DNA of 64,000 nt, from NCBI RefSeq assembly GCF_000245735.1, contig NZ_AHTH01000010.1, forward strand, positions 88,247 through 152,246, in the 5' to 3' direction. This DNA is from Alishewanella jeotgali KCTC 22429. GTDB taxonomy: Bacteria; Pseudomonadota; Gammaproteobacteria; Enterobacterales; Alteromonadaceae. Every line of letters begins with the position of its first letter. Within the stretch, counting starts at the first letter, position 1. The notes under the pieces are model-generated. The model was not told where the DNA came from and ran no database searches. It saw only the letters and a list, made by a program, of their open reading frames with translations. A program made the translations under genes and the position numbers. Of this stretch, positions 36,688 to 46,881 are shown in pieces.

Positions 36688-38208
36688 TCACTTATCGTGA
36701 TGTAAACGCATATGCGGGAACAGGATCACATCGCGGATTGAAGCGGCGTCAGCCAGCAACATCACTAAGCGGTCGATACCAATACCCTGACCTGCTGTTG
36801 GTGGTAAACCGTGTTCCAGCGCGGTAACAAAGTCTTCATCGTAGAACATGGCCTCATCATCGCCAGCATCTTTTTGCGCGACCTGCTCGCGGAAGCGCTC
36901 GGCCTGATCTTCGGCATCGTTCAGCTCGCTAAAGCCGTTACCCAGTTCACGGCCACCGATAAAGAATTCAAAGCGGTCGGTGATCTCCGGGTTATCGTCG
37001 TTACGCCGCGCCAGCGGGGATACCTCGGCCGGGTACTCGGTAATAAAGGTCGGATGCCGCAGCTTGGTTTCCACCAGCTCGTCAAACACTTCCATTAAAA
37101 TACGACCATGGCCATAGTTGGCTTTCACTTCAATCCCCAGTGATTTTGCCAGCTCAGCCACCGACTCACGGGTTGCCAGCTGCTCTTTCGTGATCGACGG
37201 GTTGTAATGCAGAATCGATTCTGTAACCGACATCCGCGCAAACGGCTTACCGAAGTCAAACACCTCACCCTGATACGGCACTTCAGTGCTGCCCAGTACG
37301 TCCAGCGCTAAGCCACGGAATAACTTTTCAGTTAAATCCATTAAGTCGTTATAGTCGGCATAGGCCCAGTAGAATTCCAGCATAGTGAATTCCGGGTTAT
37401 GCCGGGTCGACACGCCTTCGTTACGGAAGTTACGGTTTAACTCAAACACCTTCTCAAAACCGCCAACCACCAGCCGCTTTAAGTACAGCTCGGGCGCAAT
37501 GCGCAGGAACATTTGCATATCCAGCGCATTGTGGTGGGTTTCAAACGGCCGTGCCGAGGCACCGCCCGGAATGGCTTGCAGCATTGGCGTTTCGACTTCT
37601 AAAAAGCCATGCTCGTTAAAGAAACGGCGGATATAGGCCACAGTTTTGCTGCGCACCAAAAAGGTTTTACGTGATTGCTCGTTCGAGATCAGATCCAGAT
37701 AACGCTGGCGGTAACGCGCTTCGTTATCAGTTAAACCGTGGAATTTGTCTGGCAGTGGGCGCAGTGCTTTGGTTAATAAGCGGATTTCCGTCGCCCATAC
37801 CGTCAGCTCACCGGTTTGGGTTTTAAATAAATAACCTTTTACGCCAAGGATATCGCCCAGGTCCCATTTTTTAAACTGGTCGTTATACAGGCCTTCCGGC
37901 AGGCTGTCGCGCGCCACATACACCTGAAACTTGCCGCCCATATCCTGCAGCGTACAGAAGCTGGCTTTACCCATAATACGGCGGGTCATCATCCGGCCGC
38001 CCAGGCTCACTTCTACCTTGTTGGCTTCCAGCTCTTCTTTGCTTAACGCATCGTACTTGGCATGAATTTCATCAGAGATATGCGCCCGGCGAAAATCATT
38101 CGGGAAGGCAATGCCCTGCTCGCGAATCGCCGCCAGCTTATGTTTTCGCTCAGCAATCAGTTTGTTAACATCCTGAATTTCTTCATGTTGGTTATGCTGT
38201 TCAGACAT
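36688..38208 (-). CDS. lysS: Lysine--tRNA ligase, class II
   Basis: Charges tRNA-Lys. It has 506 residues (E. coli 505). The N-terminal OB-fold anticodon domain includes [19 protein letters not shown]. Class II motif 2 is [20 protein letters not shown] and motif 3 is [13 protein letters not shown]. Preceded by AGGAATC. It lies 27 bases after prfB, the E. coli order recJ-prfB-lysS. Confidence 0.98.
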   Translation of the reverse strand: MSEQHNQHEEIQDVNKLIAERKHKLAAIREQGIAFPNDFRRAHISDEIHAKYDALSKEELEANKVEVSLGGRMMTRRIMGKASFCTLQDMGGKFQVYVARDSLPEGLYNDQFKKWDLGDILGVKGYLFKTQTGELTVWATEIRLLTKALRPLPDKFHGLTDNEARYRQRYLDLISNEQSRKTFLVRSKTVAYIRRFFNEHGFLEVETPMLQAIPGGASARPFETHHNALDMQMFLRIAPELYLKRLVVGGFEKVFELNRNFRNEGVSTRHNPEFTMLEFYWAYADYNDLMDLTEKLFRGLALDVLGSTEVPYQGEVFDFGKPFARMSVTESILHYNPSITKEQLATRESVAELAKSLGIEVKANYGHGRILMEVFDELVETKLRHPTFITEYPAEVSPLARRNDDNPEITDRFEFFIGGRELGNGFSELNDAEDQAERFREQVAQKDAGDDEAMFYDEDFVTALEHGLPPTAGQGIGIDRLVMLLADAASIRDVILFPHMRLHHDK

Positions 38209-38235
38209 TTGTTGATTCCTGAGTGAGTTAAAAAA

Positions 38236-39334
38236 TTACAAACCGGCTTTTAAGCTGGCTTCGATAAATTTGTCCAGATCGCCATCCAGCACCGACTGGG
38301 TATTGCGGGTTTCTACCCCGGTACGCAAGTCTTTAATGCGCGAGTCGTCCAGTACGTAAGAGCGGATCTGGCTGCCCCAGCCGATATCCGACTTGGTGTC
38401 TTCCAGCGCCTGCTTTTCGGCATTTTGCTTTTGCAGCTCAAACTCGTACAGCTTGGCGCGCAATTGCTTATAGGCATTGTCGCGGTTTTTATGCTGCGAG
38501 CGGTCATTCTGACACTGCACTACGATATTGGTTGGTAAGTGGGTGATCCGTACCGCTGAATCGGTGCGGTTAACGTGCTGACCACCGGCACCCGAGGCGC
38601 GGTAGGTATCAATACGTAAGTCTGCCGGGTTAATTTCGATTTCGATATCGTCATCGATTTCCGGCGACACAAATACCGAGGCAAAAGACGTATGGCGGCG
38701 GTTACCGGAGTCAAACGGGCTCTTACGCACCAGGCGGTGTACGCCGGTTTCGGTACGTAGCCAACCGTAGGCGTATTCACCGGTAAACTTGATGGTACAG
38801 CCTTTAATGCCCGCGACGTCACCGTCGGTCACTTCGTACAGCTCTGGCTTAAAGCCTTTATCTTCACCCCAACGCAGATACATCCGCATCAGCATGCTGG
38901 CCCAGTCCTGCGCTTCGGTACCACCGGAGCCAGCCTGAATATCCAGATAGCAGTCGTTCTGATCATGTTTGCCAGAGAACATACGGCGGAATTCCAACAG
39001 CGCCAGTTGTTTCTCCAGATCGGCCAGCTCAGCTTTGGCTTCTTCAAAAGTCGCTTCATCTTCAGCTTCGACCGCCAGTTCCAGCAAGCCCTGCACATCT
39101 TCCAGGCCCTGGTCCAGCTTGTCGATAGTACCCACCACCTGCTCCAGCGCCGAGCGCTCTTTGCCAAGCGCCTGGGCTTTGTCAGGAGTATTCCAGATAG
39201 CGGCGTCTTCTAACTCGCGCGAGACTTCTTCTAAGCGTTCTTTTTTGCCATCGTAGTCAAAGATACCCCCGAAGCACATTGGTGCGTTCAGTAACATCTT
39301 TGATGCTGTTATATACCGGATTCACTTCAAACAT
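38236..39334 (-). CDS. prfB: Peptide chain release factor 2 with programmed +1 frameshift
   Basis: Recognises UGA and UAA and triggers peptide release. The true start is ATG 39334. The first 25 codons ([17 protein letters not shown]...) end at an in-frame TGA (39257-39259). The frameshift site reads CGGGGGTATCTTTGAC: a Shine-Dalgarno-like GGGGG, then CUU-UGA-C. Shifting +1 gives [14 protein letters not shown] and the rest of the protein, 365 residues in all, the E. coli length. The codon-specific SPF is in RKSPFDSGN and the catalytic GGQ in [10 protein letters not shown]. Low RF2 favours the shift, so the gene regulates itself. Confidence 0.97.
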
Positions 39335-39385
39335 GGGATAAACCGACCTGTAGGACGATAAAAAAATTGGCGCGGATTATAACAA

Positions 39386-39411
39386 AAAAACTGCCGCTAC
39401 GGGCAGTTTTT
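39386..39411 (-). terminator. Terminator after recJ
   Basis: A 10-bp stem AAAAACTGCC / GGCAGTTTTT with a 6-base loop. On the minus strand it is followed by more T residues, and lies 37 bases past the recJ stop. TTATAAT just beyond (39381-39376) could be the -10 element of a prfB-lysS promoter. Confidence 0.8.
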
Positions 39412-39447
39412 AACAGCAATCTTCAACTGAGGCATGTTGCAGTGGGC

Positions 39448-41181
39448 TTACAGGCCTTCCATATACCGCACGATCAGCTGCAGGCTTTGTTGTTCGCGAT
39501 ATTCGTTAATATCCAGCTGATAGGCCAGCCGTACCCGCTGAATATTCACATTGGGCCAGGCTTTGTTATCGGCATTAAACCAGATCGCATCAACCAGCTT
39601 GCCGCCGGGGCCTTTAAGCAGCATTTTTAAATGCCGATCGGCCAGCATTTTCTGGCTTAGCAGCTGAAACTCGCCATCAAACACCGGCTCCGGAAAGGCC
39701 TGGCCCCAGGGCCCGGCATTTTGCAGCAACTGGGCAAAACTGAGCTCAAAACACTCCGCCTCCAGCTCGCCGTCGGTTAACACCATGGCGGTCAGTTGCT
39801 CCGCTGTCAGGTATTTTTTTGCCGTCAGGTTAAATGCCAGCGCAAAGGTATCAAGCTTATCTGCGCTAATCGTTAAACCGGCCGCCATCGCATGGCCGCC
39901 AAATTTTTTAATCAGCCCCGGATACTGGGTTGCCATCTCTTCCAGCACATCACGGATATGTAAGCCAGTAATTGAACGCGCCGAGCCTTTTAACTCGCCG
40001 TTATCCCCCTCGGCAAAAGCAATGGTCGGCCGGTGAAACTGCTCTTTAATGCGACCGGCCAGAATACCAATCACGCCCTGATGCCAGTCGTGCCGGTATA
40101 AACATAAGGTTTCCGGTAAGTTGCTGCCATCGAAGGAGAGCTGGCTCAGCAGTGCCTGCGCTTCCTGCTGCATACTTTGCTCGATACTGCGCCGCTCAGC
40201 GTTCAGGTTATCCAGCTCGGCCGCATATTGGCGCGCTAAACCTAAGTTTGGTGCCAGCAAACAACTGATGCCAAGCGACATATCATCCAGCCGCCCAGCG
40301 GCATTTAAGCGCGGTCCCAGTGCAAAGCCAAAATCACTGGCGGTCAGTTTGGCCGCATCACGATTGGCGACATCAATCAGCGCCTGAATACCGGGCCGGC
40401 ATTTACCGGCGCGAATACGCATTAAGCCCTGATGTACCAGAATACGGTTATTGGCATCCAGCGGCACCACATCGGCGACGGTACCCAGCGCTACCAGGTC
40501 GAGCAATTCCGCCACATTCGGCTCGGTAAGCCCCTGTGTAGCAAAGTAACCCTGGTCACGTAAGGTGGCACGTAATGCCAGTAATAAATAAAACGCCACA
40601 CCGACACCGGCCAGCGCCTTACTTGGGAAGTTACAGCCGGGCTGATTCGGGTTAACGATGGCATCGGCATCCGGCAGCGTATTGCCCGGCAAGTGATGGT
40701 CAGTAACCAGTACTTTGACACCGGCACGTTTTGCCAGTGCTACGCCTTCGATAGCGGAAATGCCATTATCAACGGTAATAATCAGCTCAGCGCCCTGCGC
40801 TACGACAATTTCGGCCAGCTCCGGCGTTAAGCCATAGCCATATTCAAAGCGGTTCGGTACCAGATATTCCAGATACTTAAAGCCAAAGGCTTTTAAGCCA
40901 CTCATCAGCACAGCAGTGCTGGTGGCGCCATCGGCATCGAAGTCGCCAACAATCACAATACGTTGCTGGCTGGTCAGCGCCTCCACCAGCAGAGCGCTGG
41001 CGCGGTCGATATCTTTTAGTTGCGTAAAAGGCAGTAACGCCGAAGCCTGACGTTGTAACTCACTGGCACAGCTAACGCCACGGCTCAGATACAAACGGTG
41101 TAATACCGGGTGCAAAGCCGGATCCAGTACACTTTCAGCTTGCGCCGGTAATGGCCGGCGGCTGATCTGTTTTAGCTGCAA
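39448..41181 (-). CDS. recJ: Single-stranded-DNA-specific exonuclease RecJ
   Basis: A 5'-3' ssDNA exonuclease used in recombination and mismatch repair. At 577 residues it matches E. coli RecJ. DHH-superfamily metal motifs are VIVGDFDADGATSTAV, VTVDNG and VTDHHLPG. The DHHA1 domain shows GSARSITGLHIRD and KKFGGHAMAAGLTI. The C-terminal OB fold follows. It starts 3 bases after the dsbC stop. Confidence 0.97.
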   Translation of the reverse strand: MQLKQISRRPLPAQAESVLDPALHPVLHRLYLSRGVSCASELQRQASALLPFTQLKDIDRASALLVEALTSQQRIVIVGDFDADGATSTAVLMSGLKAFGFKYLEYLVPNRFEYGYGLTPELAEIVVAQGAELIITVDNGISAIEGVALAKRAGVKVLVTDHHLPGNTLPDADAIVNPNQPGCNFPSKALAGVGVAFYLLLALRATLRDQGYFATQGLTEPNVAELLDLVALGTVADVVPLDANNRILVHQGLMRIRAGKCRPGIQALIDVANRDAAKLTASDFGFALGPRLNAAGRLDDMSLGISCLLAPNLGLARQYAAELDNLNAERRSIEQSMQQEAQALLSQLSFDGSNLPETLCLYRHDWHQGVIGILAGRIKEQFHRPTIAFAEGDNGELKGSARSITGLHIRDVLEEMATQYPGLIKKFGGHAMAAGLTISADKLDTFALAFNLTAKKYLTAEQLTAMVLTDGELEAECFELSFAQLLQNAGPWGQAFPEPVFDGEFQLLSQKMLADRHLKMLLKGPGGKLVDAIWFNADNKAWPNVNIQRVRLAYQLDINEYREQQSLQLIVRYMEGL

Positions 41182-41184
41182 AGC

Positions 41185-41919
41185 TTAGCCTCCGCTACTT
41201 AGCTGTTGCAGTAAGGCCGCGGCTGGCATATAGCCCGGGATAATATTGCCATCCGGCAGGATCATCGCCGGGGTACCATTAATGCCAAAGAACTGACCCA
41301 GCGCGTACTGGCTGGCCACCGGGTTCTGACACATGGCTTTGGCAACAGTCTTATCGGCTTTTGCATTATCCATGGCAGCGTTTTTATTCTTCGCGCACCA
41401 GACATGCTGCATTTGCAAGCCGGTTTCCGAGCCGACACCGGCCCGCGGATAGGCCAGGTAGCGCACGGTAATACCGGCATTATGGTAGTCTTTCATTTCC
41501 TGATGTAGCTTGCGGCAATAGCCACAGCTTGGATCGGTAAACACATGCACCACATACTTCTCTTTTGGTGCCTTATATTCAATAACCTGATCTTTTTGCT
41601 CCAGCAGTTTTTGCTGGATTAGCGGTGCCATCAGCTGATCTTTCAGGTTAGTCGGTACCCGCTGCCCACGCACCGTTTGCCATTGCTGCAGATCCAGCAC
41701 ATTACCGGCAATCAGATAACGGCCATCTTCTGACATAAAAAACAGCCCCTGATCGGTCAGGACCTGAGCAACCCCGGGCATCGGCGACGCTTTGACTTCC
41801 TGCACATTTAGCCCAACTTCCGCCAGGGTTTTACTGATATTATCGTTCGCGCTAACCGCACTGAAAGGCAGGCTGGCGGCAAAAAGTACCGATAACAGGG
41901 TTTTAACTGACTTTTTCAT
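41185..41919 (-). CDS. dsbC: Thiol:disulfide interchange protein DsbC
   Basis: Periplasmic disulfide isomerase. I start at ATG 41919, with GGGAAG about 6 bases upstream, giving 244 residues and a signal peptide ending SAVSA-ND; the open frame upstream overlaps xerD. The N-terminal dimerisation domain is followed by the thioredoxin domain with DPSCGYCRKLHQEM, the isomerase CGYC site, and a second Cys pair (WCAKN, MCQNP). NGTPAMILPDG is the cis-Pro loop. It lies in the conserved xerD-dsbC-recJ operon. Confidence 0.97.
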   Translation of the reverse strand: MKKSVKTLLSVLFAASLPFSAVSANDNISKTLAEVGLNVQEVKASPMPGVAQVLTDQGLFFMSEDGRYLIAGNVLDLQQWQTVRGQRVPTNLKDQLMAPLIQQKLLEQKDQVIEYKAPKEKYVVHVFTDPSCGYCRKLHQEMKDYHNAGITVRYLAYPRAGVGSETGLQMQHVWCAKNKNAAMDNAKADKTVAKAMCQNPVASQYALGQFFGINGTPAMILPDGNIIPGYMPAAALLQQLSSGG

Positions 41920-41935
41920 AATGCTTCCCACTCCG

Positions 41936-42847
41936 CTAACCGCGCGGATGATGTTGTTGATGCAATTGCTGTAAGCGCGCCTGCGCGACATGGGTGTAAA
42001 TTTGTGTGGTAGAGAGATCACTGTGCCCCAGCAACATCTGCACCACCCGTAAATCCGCACCGTGATTCAGCAAATGCGTGGCAAAGGCATGCCGAACCGT
42101 ATGGGGCGACAAGGTAGCCCGGATACCGGCTACTTTCGCATAAAACTTAATCCGATGCCAGAAGGTTTGCCGTGTCATCAGCTGTTGCCGGCTACTGGGA
42201 AACACCACATCACTCAGCTGACTTTGTAGCGCCGGCCGTGCTTCTTTTAAATAGCGGCTAAGCCAGTACTGCGCCTCCTCGCCCATGGGCACTAAGCGCT
42301 CTTTACGCCCTTTGCCGAGCACCCGCACTATACCCTGCTGCAAATACAGTTGTTGCATCGATAGTGTCACCAGCTCGGTTACCCGGATGCCAGTGGCATA
42401 TAACAGCTCCAGCATGGCTTTATCGCGAAACTGGATCAGTTCACTGATATCCGGCGCGGCCAGCAGGGCTTCAACATCCTGCTCCGACAGCGTTTTCGGT
42501 AAGCTGCTACCAATTTTCGGGTTAATCAGCTCAGTGGTTGGGTCTTGCGCAAGCTGCTGTTGTTGCACCAGATAACGATAAAAACGGCGCAGGCTGCTTA
42601 GTAGCCGCGAAGTGCTGCGCGGGTTAAAACCCTCGTCATAGCGTTTCGCCAGATAGCGGTTAATCAGATCGCTGCTCACTGCCGTAAGATGCGGTTGTCC
42701 CTGTTGCTGGCAAAAACGGGCGAAATGTTTCAGATCCGTGCCATAAGCACTTAGCGTATGCACGCTGGCGGCCTGCTCCAGTTCCAGTTGTTCCTGAAAC
42801 TGTTGGATCAGATGCAGATTTTCGGCGGACAGCGGCGGTGTTGGCAT
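41936..42847 (-). CDS. xerD: Site-specific tyrosine recombinase XerD
   Basis: Resolves chromosome dimers at dif with XerC and FtsK. It has 303 residues. Catalytic residues are visible: Arg in ATGIRVTELV, HxxR in SPHTVRHAFATHLLNHG, His in LLGHSDLST and the nucleophile Tyr in QIYTHV. The C-terminal HHPRG is typical. It is the chromosomal XerD, not a phage integrase, as its conserved place before dsbC and recJ shows. Confidence 0.97.
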   Translation of the reverse strand: MPTPPLSAENLHLIQQFQEQLELEQAASVHTLSAYGTDLKHFARFCQQQGQPHLTAVSSDLINRYLAKRYDEGFNPRSTSRLLSSLRRFYRYLVQQQQLAQDPTTELINPKIGSSLPKTLSEQDVEALLAAPDISELIQFRDKAMLELLYATGIRVTELVTLSMQQLYLQQGIVRVLGKGRKERLVPMGEEAQYWLSRYLKEARPALQSQLSDVVFPSSRQQLMTRQTFWHRIKFYAKVAGIRATLSPHTVRHAFATHLLNHGADLRVVQMLLGHSDLSTTQIYTHVAQARLQQLHQQHHPRG

Positions 42848-43028
42848 GAGTTTTCTTTCTTAACTAATTGACGCTAGTGTAACGGAGGCCCCCCTTAGGG
42901 AACAAGGGTTCTGATCTGCCAGCGAGCGGCAGCTACCCCTGCTTGCTGATGGGCGCAAGGCGCATATTATGCTAAACTGGCGCCCGTTTTTAGCATGTCA
43001 TAACACTCTCGATAAAAAGGTCTGCCAG

Positions 43029-43541
43029 ATGAAGATTGGCTTGTTTTACGGCTCAACCACCTGTTACACCGAAATGGTGGCAGAAAAAATTCAGGCGCTG
43101 ATTGGCCCGGAATATGTGGCGCTGCATAACTTAAAAGATACGCCGTTAACTGCGATGGCCGACTATGACATCCTGATCCTCGGCTTGTCGACCTGGGACT
43201 TTGGCGAAATTCAGGAAGACTGGGAAGCGCACTGGCCCGAGATTAATCAGGTGGATCTGAGCGGTAAAACCATCGCGCTGTATGGCATGGGCGATCAGCT
43301 GGGCTATGCCGAATGGTTTCAGGATGCGCTCGGTATGCTGCATCATGAAATCGCCAAACAGCAGGTAAAACGGGTTGGCTTTTGGCCAAATCAGGGCTAT
43401 GACTTTATCGCCTCAAAAGCCGTCACACCGGATGGCGAGTGGTTTTATGGCCTGGCACTGGATGATGAAAATCAATACGAGCAAACCGATGCGCGGCTGG
43501 CGCAGTGGGTAGAGCAAATTTTGCTGGAGTGCGCTGCATAA
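43029..43541 (+). CDS. fldB: Flavodoxin FldB
   Basis: A 170-residue long-chain flavodoxin, an FMN electron carrier. The phosphate loop is [10 protein letters not shown]; the FMN-stacking regions include [14 protein letters not shown] and [16 protein letters not shown]. The start is ATG 43029, after AAAAGG. It is divergent from xerD, as in E. coli, where fldB sits next to the xerD-dsbC-recJ operon; that supports fldB over fldA. Confidence 0.93.
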   Translation: MKIGLFYGSTTCYTEMVAEKIQALIGPEYVALHNLKDTPLTAMADYDILILGLSTWDFGEIQEDWEAHWPEINQVDLSGKTIALYGMGDQLGYAEWFQDALGMLHHEIAKQQVKRVGFWPNQGYDFIASKAVTPDGEWFYGLALDDENQYEQTDARLAQWVEQILLECAA

Positions 43542-43633
43542 AGCGGCTTTATTGAGCGCAGACTAAACCCAAACCCGCGCGCGGACATATAAGCTAGCAA
43601 GAGCAGACAAAGATGTCGTAACGAGGACCTTTA

Positions 43634-44698
43634 ATGCAAGCTGTTAGCCTTTTCAAAGCGGCAAGCGTTGCCGCCATTGCCTTTACCTTGCTGCTGTCTT
43701 TAGCCGGATGCGCAAAAAAACCACCTGTGCCAGACGACAGTGTTTGGCAGCAGCAACTAAGTTTGCCATCGGTTAAAGCGTCAGCTGATGTTGTAAAGCA
43801 GCTGTCACAACAGGTTGAGGTGGTAAATTTCGACTGGTTGGATCAAAGTCGGGAGCGGATAGTACCGGCGCTGCTATTTAAACCCACAACACAGCAATCT
43901 GCCCAAGCACTGATTATTTTTTCCCATGGCTTAGGGGGCTCGAAAGAACGCTACGCTTATCTTGGCCAGTATTGGGCCAGCCAGGGTTATGCCAGCCTGC
44001 ATTTGCAACATGACGGTAGTGACCGCAAAGTCTGGCGTGGTAGCCGGCTAACCTTGCCGTTTCGTTTAAAAGACGCGGCCGCTGCCAGTGAAGCGCTGGC
44101 CCGGGTGCAGGATGTGAAATTTGCGTTGGATCAGCTGTTAGCCTCGGAGTATGCCTTGGCTTTTGATGCACAGCAGATTGTGATGGCCGGCCATTCTTAT
44201 GGTGCCAATACTTCGATGTTATTAAGCGGCGCTCAGGTCGAACAGGACGGTGTGCTGGTAAGTTTAAGAGATGAGCGCATTAAAGCCGCCATTTTGATTT
44301 CCGCGCCGCCGTTTTATAACGACCAACCGCTAGACAGCATACTGGCGGAAGTTAGGATCCCGACCTTACATATCACCACCACGGAAGACGAAATTCGGGT
44401 GCCGGGTTTCTACTCGTCACCGCAAGACCGCTTCGACTTGTTCAATGCCATGGCCAGTAACTATAAAGTGCTGGCGGTGTTCAGTGCCGGTAGCCACAAT
44501 ATTTTCTCCGGTTGGCGCCGCAACTCGGATAGTACCGCACAGCAACAGGTGATCAAGGCTGCAACCCAGGCGTTATCCAGCGCCTTTATCGAACGCCTGA
44601 TTACCGGTGATGACCAGGCTATCCGGTTATGGCAACAACAACATCAGGCCGTGCTTGCCAACTTTGTGCATACGGATCTGCTGGTAAAGGCAAATTGA
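43634..44698 (+). CDS. Lipoprotein alpha/beta hydrolase
   Basis: A 354-residue hydrolase with a lipobox (SLAGC-A). The fold shows IIFSHGLGGSKERYAYLGQYWASQGYA, the oxyanion and early strands, and the nucleophile elbow GHSYGANTS. The acid is probably in TTEDEIRVP and the His in GSHNIFSG. This resembles platelet-activating-factor acetylhydrolase-like and predicted dienelactone hydrolase-like enzymes. Substrate unknown. AACGAGGACC precedes the ATG. Confidence 0.83.
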   Translation: MQAVSLFKAASVAAIAFTLLLSLAGCAKKPPVPDDSVWQQQLSLPSVKASADVVKQLSQQVEVVNFDWLDQSRERIVPALLFKPTTQQSAQALIIFSHGLGGSKERYAYLGQYWASQGYASLHLQHDGSDRKVWRGSRLTLPFRLKDAAAASEALARVQDVKFALDQLLASEYALAFDAQQIVMAGHSYGANTSMLLSGAQVEQDGVLVSLRDERIKAAILISAPPFYNDQPLDSILAEVRIPTLHITTTEDEIRVPGFYSSPQDRFDLFNAMASNYKVLAVFSAGSHNIFSGWRRNSDSTAQQQVIKAATQALSSAFIERLITGDDQAIRLWQQQHQAVLANFVHTDLLVKAN

Positions 44699-44715
44699 TA
44701 CCACCTAGGCCTGTG

Positions 44716-45441
44716 TTAAAACTTGAGATAAAAATCCCGCAGCAAATCACGATATTGCGCTGAGTAAACGCCAGCGCCATCCTGGATCAGTAAGCTTGCC
44801 GGCTCTGAGAAGGTCGCTGTGGTTGACCTGATCCAGCTTTGCAGATAACGACTCACCGGCTTGCCAGCCGTGGTTTGCACCTGACAAAGCCGCAAACACT
44901 GCCAACCGCGCGCGGTCGCCGCTGCGGTAAAAGCCGCCTGACTGGCGGCCGGCAACACCAAACTAAACTCACCTGCCGGTGCTAATAAACTGGCGGCTTT
45001 ATCGAGTAAGGCCGCAAAGGGCAAGCTATCGGTATGCCTGGCATGTTGCCGCGTGGCATCCTGACTTGGCAGCGCATGCTGAAAAAAAGGCGGGTTAGAA
45101 ATAATTAAAGCGTAACGCTCGGCGGTGCTATAGGTTAGAATATCGCCCTTTATCACGCGAATAGCGTCAGGCCAGGGGCTTAATGCCACATTAGCGGCAG
45201 CCTGGGCAGCGGCATGGGTATCCAGCTCCACTGCCGTGATCGGAATTTGGCCCCCGGTGCGCTGTGCCAGCATTAAACTTAAAATGCCACTGCCACAGCC
45301 AATATCCAGCATGGCGGGTGTCGCCTGTAACGCGGTGGGCAAAGCCGCCCAGGCGCCCAATAACAGCGCATCGGTGCCGACTTTCATCGCACAGTGCTGA
45401 TGGCCGATATAAAATTGTTTACACTGAAAACCTGCTGACAT
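44716..45441 (-). CDS. trmN6: tRNA1(Val) (adenine37-N6)-methyltransferase
   Basis: Methylates A37 of tRNA1-Val with S-adenosylmethionine. It has 241 residues (E. coli YfiC 245). The SAM motif is LDIGCGSGILSLMLAQR and the amino-methyltransferase catalytic motif is ISNPPFF. FYIGHQHCAMKVGTDALLLGAW is the characteristic N-terminus. It is divergent from srmB, the same pairing as in E. coli. Confidence 0.94.
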   Translation of the reverse strand: MSAGFQCKQFYIGHQHCAMKVGTDALLLGAWAALPTALQATPAMLDIGCGSGILSLMLAQRTGGQIPITAVELDTHAAAQAAANVALSPWPDAIRVIKGDILTYSTAERYALIISNPPFFQHALPSQDATRQHARHTDSLPFAALLDKAASLLAPAGEFSLVLPAASQAAFTAAATARGWQCLRLCQVQTTAGKPVSRYLQSWIRSTTATFSEPASLLIQDGAGVYSAQYRDLLRDFYLKF

Positions 45442-45509
45442 AAGCCCTCCGGCGCGGAGTGTAACGCGCCAGCCGCTAATGTCACAATATAACAGCTTAA
45501 GGAAATAAC

Positions 45510-46730
45510 ATGAGTTTTGCCGAGTTCCAACTGGATGACGCCTTAAATCAGGCGCTGGAAAGTGCCGGTTTTGATCAGCCTACCCAAATACAGCAACTGG
45601 CGATCCCGCCGGCGCTGGAAGGCCGTGATCTGTTAGCCAGTGCCCCCACCGGTACCGGCAAAACCCTGGCCTTTGTGTTACCGGCGATTCAGTATCTGCT
45701 GGATTTCCCGCGCCGCGATCCGGGCTTCGCCCGGGTTCTGGTAATGACACCAACCCGCGAGCTGGCGTATCAGGTTTACGATACCTTTAAACAATTCAGC
45801 CAGTTCACCACGCTCAATGTCGGTTTGATCACCGGCGGTATCAATTACGGTAGCCATAAAGATACGCTGGAAAAGAACAACGATATTCTGGTTGCCACCC
45901 CGGGCCGCTTAATTGAATATCTGGATGCCGAGAGCTTTCAGGCCGATGAAGTCGAACTGCTGATCCTCGATGAAGCAGACCGTATGCTGGATATGGGCTT
46001 TATCGGTGAGATGAACCGTATTGTGCTGGAAGCGCGCCGTCGCCGCCAAACGTTCCTGTTCTCTGCCACCCTGGAAGGCGCTTCGTTAGAGCGCTTTGCC
46101 GAGAAGGCACTCAAAGAGCCGGAGCATGTCGAAGCCAACCCATCGCGCAAAGAAAAAGCCAAAATTTTGCAATGGTGCCATCTGGCCGATGATGCCAACC
46201 ATAAGCTGGCGCTGCTCACCCATATTCTGAAGCAGCCCGACGTGAATAAAGCCATAGTGTTTGTCAAAACCCGCGAGCGCCTGGCAACGCTAACTGGTCA
46301 GCTGGAAACCGCCGGTATTAAATGCTGCTGGCTACAGGGCGAAATGCCGCAGGATAAACGCTTGCAGGCGCTGGCACGCTTTACCAATAATCAGGTACGG
46401 ATTTTGGTAGCTACCGACGTGGCCGCTCGTGGGCTGGATATCGACGATATCAGCCATGTGATTAACTATGATATGCCGCGTAGCGCCGATGTGTATGTGC
46501 ACCGCATTGGCCGCACCGGCCGCGCCGGTAAAAAAGGCACCGCGATTTCGCTGGTCGAAGCCCATGATATGGCCGTGGTTGGCAAGGTTGAGCGTTATAC
46601 CGAGCAGCCGTTAAAGCGCCGGGTTATCGACGAGCTACGACCAAAACATAAAGAAGCCAAGGTCACCAAGAAAAAGAAAAAACCGGGCCGGGTTGCCGCG
46701 AAAAAGCTTGCACCGAAAGCCAAAAAGTAA
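45510..46730 (+). CDS. srmB: ATP-dependent RNA helicase SrmB
   Basis: DEAD-box helicase acting early in 50S ribosome assembly. It has 406 residues. Motifs appear in order: Q motif (FDQPTQIQQLAIP), I (ASAPTGTGKT), Ia (TPTRELA), II (LDEADRM), III (FSATLEG), IV-V (VATDVAARGLDI) and VI (HRIGRTGRAG). A Lys-rich tail ends the protein. The pairing with divergent trmN6 supports SrmB over other DEAD-box proteins. AAGGAA precedes the ATG. Confidence 0.95.
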   Translation: MSFAEFQLDDALNQALESAGFDQPTQIQQLAIPPALEGRDLLASAPTGTGKTLAFVLPAIQYLLDFPRRDPGFARVLVMTPTRELAYQVYDTFKQFSQFTTLNVGLITGGINYGSHKDTLEKNNDILVATPGRLIEYLDAESFQADEVELLILDEADRMLDMGFIGEMNRIVLEARRRRQTFLFSATLEGASLERFAEKALKEPEHVEANPSRKEKAKILQWCHLADDANHKLALLTHILKQPDVNKAIVFVKTRERLATLTGQLETAGIKCCWLQGEMPQDKRLQALARFTNNQVRILVATDVAARGLDIDDISHVINYDMPRSADVYVHRIGRTGRAGKKGTAISLVEAHDMAVVGKVERYTEQPLKRRVIDELRPKHKEAKVTKKKKKPGRVAAKKLAPKAKK

Positions 46731-46750
46731 GCTTTGTCACTTGCCATTAT

Positions 46751-46780
46751 GCAGCCCGGCCGCGCTCTGCGCCGGGCTGC
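46751..46780 (+). terminator. GC-rich hairpin after srmB
   Basis: A 10-bp perfect stem GCAGCCCGGC / GCCGGGCTGC with a 10-base loop lies 20 bases past the stop. No T run follows, so termination strength is uncertain. Confidence 0.5.
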
Positions 46781-46881
46781 CCTTCGAAAAAACGCCTGAT
46801 TTTCCGCCATAGCTGCTGCATTTATTCCAAAGTTATGCTACCAATAGGAATAAATTATTACTGATAAGCATGGTGCCGCTG

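Noticed and set aside
41936..42847. Phage or island integrase
   Set aside because: Sequence and the xerD-dsbC-recJ order identify the chromosomal recombinase XerD.
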